Assembly (NCBI GenBank): GCA_024222455.1
Contig: JAAEPD010000127.1
Span: 1 to 46,369, forward strand
Direction of reading: 5' to 3'
Source of the DNA: Aureispira sp.
GTDB lineage: Bacteria > Bacteroidota > Bacteroidia > Chitinophagales > Saprospiraceae
DNA: 46,369 nucleotides
Part shown: positions 25,077 through 32,897 of the stretch, piece after piece
Position numbering within the stretch: the stretch's first letter is position 1
How the letters are laid out: the number at the start of each line of letters is the position of its first letter
The notes under the pieces: generated by a model
What the model saw: only the letters and a program-made list of their open reading frames with translations
Told to the model about the DNA's origin: nothing
Database searches by the model: none
Program-made: the position numbers and the translations under genes

Positions 25077-26198
25077 ATGCGCAGACTAATTATTCCAGCA
25101 ATTCTTTTTATCGTTTTAGGGTTAGGTACAATGTTTTTACTATCCAATCCTGAAAAAAATAATTCTAGTACTTATAATAGTACTGATGTTTCTTCATTTC
25201 ATATTGAAGATATATCGATCGTAGGCAAAATTTTCATAGCAGATCGAGGAGGCAACCAAGCATTACTCACCTTAGAAGGTAATACTTGGATGTACACTAA
25301 TATGGCTACCAACCAAAAATACAGAGCTCGTCCAGATGCTGTTCGCAATCTGCTAGAAACCGTAAAATCTATTCGTGCTCGAAATCCTGTACCCAAACCA
25401 GCAGTAGACAATGTTGTCAAGACATTAGCAGCTATATCCAATAAGGTAGAGATTTACGATAAGGATGGTTCTCTTATAAAAACCTATTATGTTGGCAAAG
25501 ATGCTGATGAGGGAAAGGGTACTCACATGATTATGGAAGGTGCAGAACGTCCTTATATTGTTGACATCCCTAATTTCATAGGTTCTGTTCATACTCGCTA
25601 CATTGTGTCTGAAAAAGATTGGCGCGACAAAGCTGTCTTTCGAATTAACCCTAAAAACTTAGAATATATACAGTTAGAGTATCAAGACCCTAGTCAAATC
25701 AGTCATTCCTTTAAGTTGAGTAAGGTACAGCCAGATCAATATGAGGTAACTGCACTCAGCGATCTTACGAAAAAGATAGATCCTAGTTTGTTTAATAATG
25801 ATAATGCTGCTACATACTTTGAAGATTTTAATGCTGTAGCTGCCGAAAAAATTGTATACAACAAACAACTCAGAGATTCTATTATAACAGCCACTCCTTT
25901 TTTGATTTTGAGTTATAAACTCAAACAAAAATCAGAAGCTCAATATATCCGAGTTTATGGGATTTATAATCCTACTGCTGATAGAGGAGATGGACTTCCT
26001 GGTCATCGCCAAAAACTACAACGCTATTATATAGATGTAGATGACAATCATTTCTTTTTGGTGCAACACCTAGTCTTTCGTCGATTGTTGTGGGGCTATG
26101 ATTTCTTCTTCCGCAAAGCACCAGTTGTATTGCAAGAAGATGAAGCTCGTACTACAGGTGAGTTCCCTGAGAATAAAGAATCTTCTACAAACCAGTAA
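25077..26198 (+). CDS. DUF4340 domain protein
   Basis: 373 residues from the ATG at 25077; an in-frame TTG at 25053 lies within a promoter-like TACCTTTG and is less likely. One membrane helix at about 5-23 (LIIPAILFIVLGLGTMFLL) anchors it. The periplasmic part has the DUF4340 pattern: FHIEDISIVGKIFIADRGGN, LLTLEGNTWMYTN, DAVRNLLETVKSIRARNPVP, the glycine-rich YYVGKDADEGKGTHMIM, and RYIVSEKDWRDKAVF. DUF4340 proteins often sit with ABC-type or gliding genes; here the gene lies 16 bp before a flippase and begins a polysaccharide run. The biochemical function is unknown. Confidence 0.82.
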   Translation: MRRLIIPAILFIVLGLGTMFLLSNPEKNNSSTYNSTDVSSFHIEDISIVGKIFIADRGGNQALLTLEGNTWMYTNMATNQKYRARPDAVRNLLETVKSIRARNPVPKPAVDNVVKTLAAISNKVEIYDKDGSLIKTYYVGKDADEGKGTHMIMEGAERPYIVDIPNFIGSVHTRYIVSEKDWRDKAVFRINPKNLEYIQLEYQDPSQISHSFKLSKVQPDQYEVTALSDLTKKIDPSLFNNDNAATYFEDFNAVAAEKIVYNKQLRDSIITATPFLILSYKLKQKSEAQYIRVYGIYNPTADRGDGLPGHRQKLQRYYIDVDDNHFFLVQHLVFRRLLWGYDFFFRKAPVVLQEDEARTTGEFPENKESSTNQ

Positions 26199-26214
26199 GT
26201 GTTAATTTTAGACT

Positions 26215-27669
26215 ATGAATAGAGAGTTTTTACTCAACTTAATGTTCCTTATAGCCATAAATCTATTGGTTAAACCCTTTTTTATATTTGGAATCGATCT
26301 AAATGTACAAAATATGGTAGGGGCTGAATCGTACGGTTGGTACTTTTCTCTATTCAATTTTTCTTATCTATTTTCTATCTTAGGAGATTTGGGTTTACAG
26401 CAATACAACAATCGTCGTATTGCTCAACATAGCTACTTACTGGATAAATACTTTCCCACTTTTTTGCTAATCAAGTCAGCTCTAGCTGTAGGTTTGCTGA
26501 TAGTTGCCTTTACGGTTGCATGGATAATGCAATACGACTGGGCTAGTTTTTATTTGCTTCTATTCTTATTACTCAATCAAGTTTTTATAGGTTTTATACT
26601 CTTCTTCCGTTCCAATATATCAGGACTTCAACATTATCGTTTAGATAGCTTTGTTTCTATACTAGACAAACTACTAATGATTATCTTCTGTAGCTTCCTT
26701 ATTTGGGGCCCTTGGCAAGATAATTTCCGGATTGAATGGTTTGTTTATGCACAAACATTAGCTTATGGGCTAGCAGCTCTAGTCGCCTTGTTTATGGTTA
26801 TGCGGTATATGAAAGATCGAATCCAATTCAATTGGAGATGGACGACTATAGTAGCAATTATAAAGCAAACACTTCCTTTTGCTTTGACGGTATTCTTAAT
26901 GACAATTTATTTGCGGGTGGATGGTGTAATGATAGAGCGCTTAATACCTGGCACCGAAGGGGATAAAGAGGCTGGAATTTATGCTGCTGGATACAGAATA
27001 TTGGATGCTGTTAATATAATAGGGCTTTTATTTGCAAACCTTTTACTTCCTATGTTTGCTAAGATGCTCAAAGACAAAGAAAGTATTGTTGAACTTGCCT
27101 TACTTAGTTTCAAGATCATTTTCACTATCACTGTTAGTTTTAGTATTACTACAGCATTTTGGTCCAAATCTATTGTAGAGCTTATGTATACTCAAAATAC
27201 AGAATCGATAGCACCTGTCTTGGCTCTTCTAGTTTTTTGTTTTAACATAATGGGAACCAGTTATATATTTGGCACCTTACTTACGGCCAATAGCAATATG
27301 CGAGAGATGAATCGAATTTTTTTAGTAGGTGTCTTTCTTAATATTGTTTCTAATATTTTCTTGATCCAGTGGTATGGTGCATGGGGTGCAGCTATTACCA
27401 CATTAGTTACTCAAGGACTCATTGTACTAGGGCAAATTGTTTTAGTGCACAAAATATTTAAGTTTTCCTTCCCAAAACAGCTATTGCTGCGTATGGTCAT
27501 CTTTGTACTTAGTGTCATCGCTATCAACTGGCTAGTTGGTCAATGGGTGTCAATTCATTGGATTTTAGCATATATTTTATGTGGTTTATTATCTGTCATA
27601 GTTGCAATTGCTACGAAGATTCTTGAATTGAACAGCATTTTATCTATTTTTAAAACAAAAACCATATAA
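26215..27669 (+). CDS. Polysaccharide flippase, Wzx-like (MOP superfamily)
   Basis: 484 residues with about 12-14 membrane helices throughout. The N-terminus (NLMFLIAINLLVKPFFIFGID, then LGDLGLQQYNNRRIA) and the central VMIERLIPGTEGDKEAGIYA with AGYRILDA fit the polysaccharide biosynthesis/export branch (Wzx/RfbX). It should flip lipid-linked oligosaccharide units across the inner membrane. It follows the DUF4340 gene by 16 bp and precedes the Wzz-like gene by 70 bp, in which TACTTTTG (27676-27683) may be a further promoter element. Confidence 0.87.
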   Translation: MNREFLLNLMFLIAINLLVKPFFIFGIDLNVQNMVGAESYGWYFSLFNFSYLFSILGDLGLQQYNNRRIAQHSYLLDKYFPTFLLIKSALAVGLLIVAFTVAWIMQYDWASFYLLLFLLLNQVFIGFILFFRSNISGLQHYRLDSFVSILDKLLMIIFCSFLIWGPWQDNFRIEWFVYAQTLAYGLAALVALFMVMRYMKDRIQFNWRWTTIVAIIKQTLPFALTVFLMTIYLRVDGVMIERLIPGTEGDKEAGIYAAGYRILDAVNIIGLLFANLLLPMFAKMLKDKESIVELALLSFKIIFTITVSFSITTAFWSKSIVELMYTQNTESIAPVLALLVFCFNIMGTSYIFGTLLTANSNMREMNRIFLVGVFLNIVSNIFLIQWYGAWGAAITTLVTQGLIVLGQIVLVHKIFKFSFPKQLLLRMVIFVLSVIAINWLVGQWVSIHWILAYILCGLLSVIVAIATKILELNSILSIFKTKTI

Positions 27670-27739
27670 TTTTTATACTTTTGCAGATGGTTGCACAAAT
27701 TTCCCTCTTTTTTTAAAAAATGTTATATTATTTATTCGC

Positions 27740-28897
27740 ATGGATAATTCAAAAAACTATTCCTTACTTCATATAGTAGGTACAGCTTATCGATGGCGCA
27801 AACAATTGCTGATTCTTATTCTGACTGCAGCAATAGGTTCTGCTGCTATAAGCCTTTTGTTGCCTAATTATTATACTGCAATTGCTGTTTTTGTACCAAC
27901 TAATGAAGAGCAAAAACTTTTTGATTCGGGTGGTAACCTGAGTTTATATGGTGGAGATGATGCCATCAACAGAGTATTGGTATTTTCTGAGTCATCAGAG
28001 TTTACACAGTTTATGGTTGACTCTTTCAAATTGGCAGAACGTTATGATATAGACGTATCTACACCTAAAGGTCAATATCAAGTAGCTAAACAATTCAAAA
28101 AGTTATGTGATGTTCAACGTAACAAGTTTAGTGGTTTAGACCTATCTATTCAAGACAAAGATCCTGTTCAATCAGCATTAATGGTAAAAGCAGCTCTTAA
28201 CAAAATAGAAGATTTATATAGAAGTGCAACTGCTCCTAATAAAGAAATGATTAAAGCTACTTATGAGAAATCTATACAAGATAGGCTTGGAGATCTAAAA
28301 GAAGCATCTGATACTTTAGCAAAATTGAGACGTCAATACAATATTTATGATGTAGGCAAACAAAGTGAAGCATTATCTTCCATGCTTACAAGCACAGAGT
28401 CTAAGTTGATTTCGCAACAGGCTAGATTGTTTTCTTATATCAAGAATAAAGGTCATAAGGATTCTATTATTGTTACTAAAGCTAGAATAGCTGGTGCGGA
28501 ACAACGATTGAGTATGTTAAGAGGGGAAGAAACCTTTATTTGGGGGCGTGACTCTATAAAGTATGAAACCTCTATGAATATTTATGCTTTTAATAAAGGT
28601 AGAGATCAAATTATATTCTTTGAAGATAAGCGTGCGAATTTAAATGATGAGATTTCATTTTTTAATGAGCAATTTGCAAAATTTAAAGCTCACGCCTATT
28701 CTAATGTTGCTAGTATCATTTTGTTAGAACCGGTAGAGGTGCCTAATATCAAGTCTTATCCTATTCGCTCTCTTATTGTAATTGGATCTGTTCTTTTAGC
28801 AACGTTTTTGGGTATGGCAGGTATTCTATTTATGGATATCTACAATAAAATAAATTGGAAAGAAGTTTTGCATGAGAAGTCAACTGATCGTTCATAA
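27740..28897 (+). CDS. Chain-length determinant / polysaccharide co-polymerase (Wzz-like)
   Basis: 385 residues. Two membrane helices lie at about 22-42 (LLILILTAAIGSAAISLLL) and 345-365 (SLIVIGSVLLATFLGMAGI), and a long periplasmic part between them is mostly helical, with a coiled-coil region about 170-290 (KEASDTLAKLRRQYNIYD). A proline-rich stretch just before the second helix (PVEVPNIKSYPIRS) is the family hallmark. There is no C-terminal BY-kinase domain. It should set chain length with the Wzy-like protein encoded next, whose start lies 26 bp inside this gene's end (translational coupling). Confidence 0.87.
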   Translation: MDNSKNYSLLHIVGTAYRWRKQLLILILTAAIGSAAISLLLPNYYTAIAVFVPTNEEQKLFDSGGNLSLYGGDDAINRVLVFSESSEFTQFMVDSFKLAERYDIDVSTPKGQYQVAKQFKKLCDVQRNKFSGLDLSIQDKDPVQSALMVKAALNKIEDLYRSATAPNKEMIKATYEKSIQDRLGDLKEASDTLAKLRRQYNIYDVGKQSEALSSMLTSTESKLISQQARLFSYIKNKGHKDSIIVTKARIAGAEQRLSMLRGEETFIWGRDSIKYETSMNIYAFNKGRDQIIFFEDKRANLNDEISFFNEQFAKFKAHAYSNVASIILLEPVEVPNIKSYPIRSLIVIGSVLLATFLGMAGILFMDIYNKINWKEVLHEKSTDRS

Positions 28898-30338
28898 AGA
28901 TCGTCAAAATATATTTGTTGGGTATGCTATATTGGTTATAGTCTCTGTATTTGCATCTATTGCTTTAGAGACCATAACTTTTGTAGCATTGCCCTTAGCA
29001 TTTTTAGTAGCATTGCAGGCAATTTTTGATTATGAAAAGTTATTTTTCTTATTATTTGCTTGTATACCACTCTCTATAGAATTTTCATTCTCTTCGTCTC
29101 TGGCAACAGATCTGCCAACAGAGCCCTTGATCATAGGGCTTGCTGCTGTTTATTTAATACATATTATATCGAAACCGAAGGATATAGATTTTGCTATAAT
29201 CAAACATCCAATTACAACTATTCTGCTTTTGCACTTAGTTTGGATTCTGATTACTACCCTTACCTCCAGTAGTTTTGGGATTTCCTTGAAGTTTTTTTTA
29301 GCTAAAGGTTGGTATATTATTACCTTTTACTTCTTAACCTATCATATAGTCTCCTCTGAAAAGAAAATTGACCTAATTCTATGGTTGATTGTCATACCTT
29401 TATTTTTCGGATCAGTCAAAGTGTTTATACATCATTTCACCCTTGATTTTGGGTTCAAAGAGATTAATGCAGCAACACACCCATTTTTCAGAAATCATGT
29501 GAACTATGCAGCTATTTTAGCTATTGTAACTCCTTTTGTATGGTATCTTCAAAAATGGGCTCCTCGTCAAATAAGAGGTCGAAGTGTTGCTAGAATTATA
29601 GGCTTATACTTTATTATTGCTATCGGATTTGCCTATACTAGAGCAGCTTATATTGCCTTATTATTAGCATTTGCAGCCTATTGGGTTATCCGATTCCGTC
29701 TAATATTTTGGGCTATGCTGGTATCGTCGCTCCTAGTATTATCAGTAGTTACTTATCTAGTAACTGCCAATAAGTTTATGGAATATGCTCCTACCGAAAA
29801 AACGGTTTCCCATACAAGTTTTGATGGTATTATGTCCTCTACTACCAAATTAGAAGATGTATCTACCATGGAACGTTATTATAGGTGGATAGCAGGAACA
29901 CGGATGATAGCCCAGAAACCTTTTGTTGGTTTTGGTCCTAGTACCTTCCGTGAGTATTATAAACCTTATGCATTAGCAAGATTTACAACTTATGTAAGTG
30001 ATAATCCAGAAGGTTCTGGTATTCATAACTACTATCTGATGACATTTGTAGAACAGGGGTTACCTGGTTTCATTATATTTTTATTACTGGCTTTCTTTGT
30101 TCTAATTTATGGTCAAAAAATATATCATCTTACTCCTATAGAGAATAAAAAGCGACGAGATTTAATCATGGCCATTACACTATCTCTCGTTGTTATTGAT
30201 GCTTTTCAAATCATCAATGACTTAGTAGAGACAGACAAAGTTGGAGCATTTTTCTTTTTTAATATAGGTGTGCTTGTTGTCCTTTCTAAATTTAATGAGC
30301 AAGATCAAAAACAACAAGAAGTTGTTGATGTTGACTAA
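28872..30338 (+). CDS. O-antigen polymerase / ligase family (Wzy/WaaL-like)
   Basis: 488 residues with about 11-12 membrane helices. The large periplasmic loop (about residues 295-385) contains the WzyC/O-antigen ligase pattern RYYRWIAGTRMIAQKPFVGF then GPSTFREYY and GIHNYYLMTFVEQGLPG, where the conserved His and Glu (SGIHNYYL...EQG) are typical. It should either polymerise lipid-linked repeat units or ligate glycan to a carrier; the sequence does not decide which. The start codon overlaps the Wzz-like gene by 26 bp, so the two are coupled. No glycosyltransferase gene is adjacent. Confidence 0.85.
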   Translation: MRSQLIVHKDRQNIFVGYAILVIVSVFASIALETITFVALPLAFLVALQAIFDYEKLFFLLFACIPLSIEFSFSSSLATDLPTEPLIIGLAAVYLIHIISKPKDIDFAIIKHPITTILLLHLVWILITTLTSSSFGISLKFFLAKGWYIITFYFLTYHIVSSEKKIDLILWLIVIPLFFGSVKVFIHHFTLDFGFKEINAATHPFFRNHVNYAAILAIVTPFVWYLQKWAPRQIRGRSVARIIGLYFIIAIGFAYTRAAYIALLLAFAAYWVIRFRLIFWAMLVSSLLVLSVVTYLVTANKFMEYAPTEKTVSHTSFDGIMSSTTKLEDVSTMERYYRWIAGTRMIAQKPFVGFGPSTFREYYKPYALARFTTYVSDNPEGSGIHNYYLMTFVEQGLPGFIIFLLLAFFVLIYGQKIYHLTPIENKKRRDLIMAITLSLVVIDAFQIINDLVETDKVGAFFFFNIGVLVVLSKFNEQDQKQQEVVDVD

Positions 30339-30365
30339 TATTGTGTATATCAAAGAGTCTAGTTT

Positions 30366-31331
30366 ATGTCGAAATTGAAAGATATTACCAACTTTATTAG
30401 AACCCTCAAGGTTACCTATAGCATCAATAACCTACTACACTATTCACAATTAAAACACAACAAAGCTTTATATAAAAAATATGGACTCCAAAAACCTGTA
30501 TGGAGTTCTATATCTAGTACCGATTTCAAAGAGCTTACACCTCCTTTTTCGCCTTGGTTAGATAAACAAAGCCTAAAAGAGTTAGCTGAAGATTCTACAG
30601 AGTTCCAAAGTTTTGAGCCATCTATCCAACAATCCATAATAGATTGGTCTGAAGAAGGATATAGCATCCTTCAAGGCTTTTTTGAAGAAGAAGCAGATCA
30701 AGTTAATGCTGAAATTGAGCAGCTCTTAAATAACGGCAAAATTAAGTTTAAGTATGGCAACAAACTAATGTTTGTATTGCATCAATCTGCTCTCATCTAT
30801 AATATGGCAACGCACCCCACCTTAACTAAGGTATTAAGCTTTTTGGTGGGTAAGCCAGTCAACATATTTCAAAGCATTAATTTCATAAAAGGTAGTCAAC
30901 AAGGTCCCCATTCTGACACTATCCACATGACAACCTACCCTTTAGGCTACTTAATAGCTGTTTGGATAGCCCTAGAAGACATTGGACCAGAACAAGGTCC
31001 ATTATTCTATTATCCCAAAAGTCATAAATTGCCTTATGTGCTTAATGATGACTTCGAACATCATGGAACGAATCATAGAATAGGTTCCAACGCAAACCAA
31101 CTCTATGAAAGGCATATAAACACAATGGTAAAAGAACAAAAAATTGAACCCAAGACTCTATTAGCAAAAAAAGGGGATGTACTTATTTGGCATGCCAACC
31201 TTTTGCATGGAGGGATGCCCATTCTTAACCCTGAATTGACTCGAAAAAGTATGGTTTTTCATTATTATGCAGAAGATGTTATTTGCTATCATGAGATAAC
31301 ACAACGTCCAGCATTGTTTAAGAAGGGCTAA
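30366..31331 (+). CDS. Phytanoyl-CoA dioxygenase (PhyH) family protein
   Basis: 321 residues of the non-haem Fe(II)/2-oxoglutarate dioxygenase fold. The metal triad is visible as HSD in QQGPHSDTIHMT (about His182 and Asp184) and a later His in DVLIWHANLLHGGMPI (about 280), with the 2-oxoglutarate-binding arginine in TRKSMVFHYY (about 293). EQGPLFYYPKSHKLPYV is the family's 'GxxxxxPGSH'-type block. PhyH enzymes hydroxylate lipids, sugars or small molecules. Lying 27 bp after the polymerase gene and 81 bp before the sugar dehydrogenase, it may modify a glycan or lipid carrier in this locus (inference). No signal peptide, so cytosolic. Confidence 0.85.
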   Translation: MSKLKDITNFIRTLKVTYSINNLLHYSQLKHNKALYKKYGLQKPVWSSISSTDFKELTPPFSPWLDKQSLKELAEDSTEFQSFEPSIQQSIIDWSEEGYSILQGFFEEEADQVNAEIEQLLNNGKIKFKYGNKLMFVLHQSALIYNMATHPTLTKVLSFLVGKPVNIFQSINFIKGSQQGPHSDTIHMTTYPLGYLIAVWIALEDIGPEQGPLFYYPKSHKLPYVLNDDFEHHGTNHRIGSNANQLYERHINTMVKEQKIEPKTLLAKKGDVLIWHANLLHGGMPILNPELTRKSMVFHYYAEDVICYHEITQRPALFKKG

Positions 31332-31412
31332 TGATTTTTATATTAAAACAAACCTTTTTTCCATATCTATTCCTATATTTAAAATTCAAACTTTACTAAT
31401 AAATTTATAATC

Positions 31413-32705
31413 ATGTATCAGCAACTAAAAAATAAAGAAAACACACTTGCCGTAATTGGATTAGGATATGTCGGGTTACCTATAGCTCTTGCCTTTGCTA
31501 GAAAAATCAAAGTTATTGGTTTTGATATCAATGCTCAGAGAGTAGACCTAATGAAAAATAATATCGATCCTTCTAAGGAATTGGAAAGTAGTGCTTTTGA
31601 AGGTACTGATATACATTTCACTGCTGATATAGAGGAACTTCGATCTGCAAACTTTTATGTAGTAGCAGTTCCTACGCCTATAGACAAACATAGAATTCCA
31701 AACCTAAAACCGTTATTATCTGCATCAGAAACTGTTGCTAAGGTGATTAAAAAGGGAGATTATGTAGTTTTTGAATCTACTGTTTATCCTGGTTGTACTG
31801 AAGAGGATTGTATTCCAATTATCGAAAAAATATCAGGTTTAAAATACATAGAAGACTTTAAGGTTGGTTATTCACCAGAACGCATTAATCCGGGGGACAA
31901 AGAACGTACAATAGAAAAAATTGTAAAAGTTGTTTCGGGTTGTGATCTTGAATCTTTAGATGATATTGCTAAAACATATGAATTAATCATTGAAGCAGGA
32001 GTCTATAAGGCTGCAACTATAAAAGTAGCAGAAGCTGCTAAAGTAATAGAAAATACACAACGTGATCTTAACATTGCATTGATGAATGAGTTGTCTATCA
32101 TTTTTGATAAAATGAATATCAATACAAATGATGTCTTGGCAGCGGCTGGCACCAAATGGAATTTCCTTAAGTTTTTTCCAGGCTTAGTTGGAGGTCATTG
32201 TATTGGAGTTGACCCTTATTATCTTACATACAAAGCTCAAAAACTAGGATATACCCCTCAAGTAATCCTAAGTGGCCGTAGTATTAATGATAACATGGCT
32301 GCTCATGTTGCTACTAAAACGGTGCAACTACTCCTCAAAAAAAATAAGGACCCTAAAGCAGCGAATGTGCTTGTTATGGGCGTTACCTTTAAAGAAAATG
32401 TATCAGACATTCGTAATTCGAAGGTAGTTGATGTCGTTTCTAGTCTAAAAGATTTCTCAGTAAATGTAGATATTGTTGATCCATTAGCTGATGCAGAGGA
32501 AGTAATGCATGAATATGGACTAAGTTTAACTAGCGAAATAGACAAAAAGTACGATGCAATTATAGTGGCTGTAGCTCATGATGAATACAAAAAACTTGAT
32601 GCAGAATACTTCAAAAATATATCCACTTCTTCACCCATTTTTGTGGATTTGAAAAGCATTTATGACCACTTAGATCTATCAGACTTCTCTATGTGGGGGC
32701 TATAA
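31413..32705 (+). CDS. tviB: UDP-N-acetylhexosamine dehydrogenase (TviB/WbpO group)
   Basis: 430 residues, as for the family. Rossmann start AVIGLGYVGLPIALAFARK; central domain with VFESTVYPGCTEEDCIP and VGYSPERINPGD; catalytic cysteine in VGGHCIGVDPYYLTYKAQKL; C-terminal UDP-binding part with MGVTFKENVSDIRNSKVVDV. This pattern, without the UDP-glucose dehydrogenase signatures, fits enzymes that oxidise UDP-GlcNAc or UDP-GalNAc to the uronic acid with two NAD+. The product would be an acidic sugar for the surface polysaccharide. It is the last gene of the locus. The gene symbol is assigned at the level of this group. Confidence 0.88.
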   Translation: MYQQLKNKENTLAVIGLGYVGLPIALAFARKIKVIGFDINAQRVDLMKNNIDPSKELESSAFEGTDIHFTADIEELRSANFYVVAVPTPIDKHRIPNLKPLLSASETVAKVIKKGDYVVFESTVYPGCTEEDCIPIIEKISGLKYIEDFKVGYSPERINPGDKERTIEKIVKVVSGCDLESLDDIAKTYELIIEAGVYKAATIKVAEAAKVIENTQRDLNIALMNELSIIFDKMNINTNDVLAAAGTKWNFLKFFPGLVGGHCIGVDPYYLTYKAQKLGYTPQVILSGRSINDNMAAHVATKTVQLLLKKNKDPKAANVLVMGVTFKENVSDIRNSKVVDVVSSLKDFSVNVDIVDPLADAEEVMHEYGLSLTSEIDKKYDAIIVAVAHDEYKKLDAEYFKNISTSSPIFVDLKSIYDHLDLSDFSMWGL

Positions 32706-32760
32706 TATGATCTAAGTATTTTTTTTGACATAAAAACGAGGCTAATTAGCTGAAAACTAT

Positions 32761-32795
32761 ATACTTTTGTTGTATGCAATATACAGCAAAAGTAT
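32761..32795 (+). promoter_or_regulatory. Long hairpin upstream of the giant surface protein gene
   Basis: ATACTTTTGTTGTAT (32761-32775) and ATACAGCAAAAGTAT (32781-32795) form a 15-bp stem with one G-U pair and the loop GCAAT. TACTTTTG in the left arm also matches the Bacteroidota -7 element. A second small hairpin, CCTCAT/ATGAGG (32811-32831), follows. It could end the upstream operon or act in the giant gene's leader. Confidence 0.4.
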
Positions 32796-32897
32796 TATTA
32801 TGTATATATCCCTCATCTTTGTTCAATGAGGTTCGCTTGTAGAACTTCAACATTAGATGCGTCTTAGAGTATTACCAATAAGTAAAAAACGTTTTAT

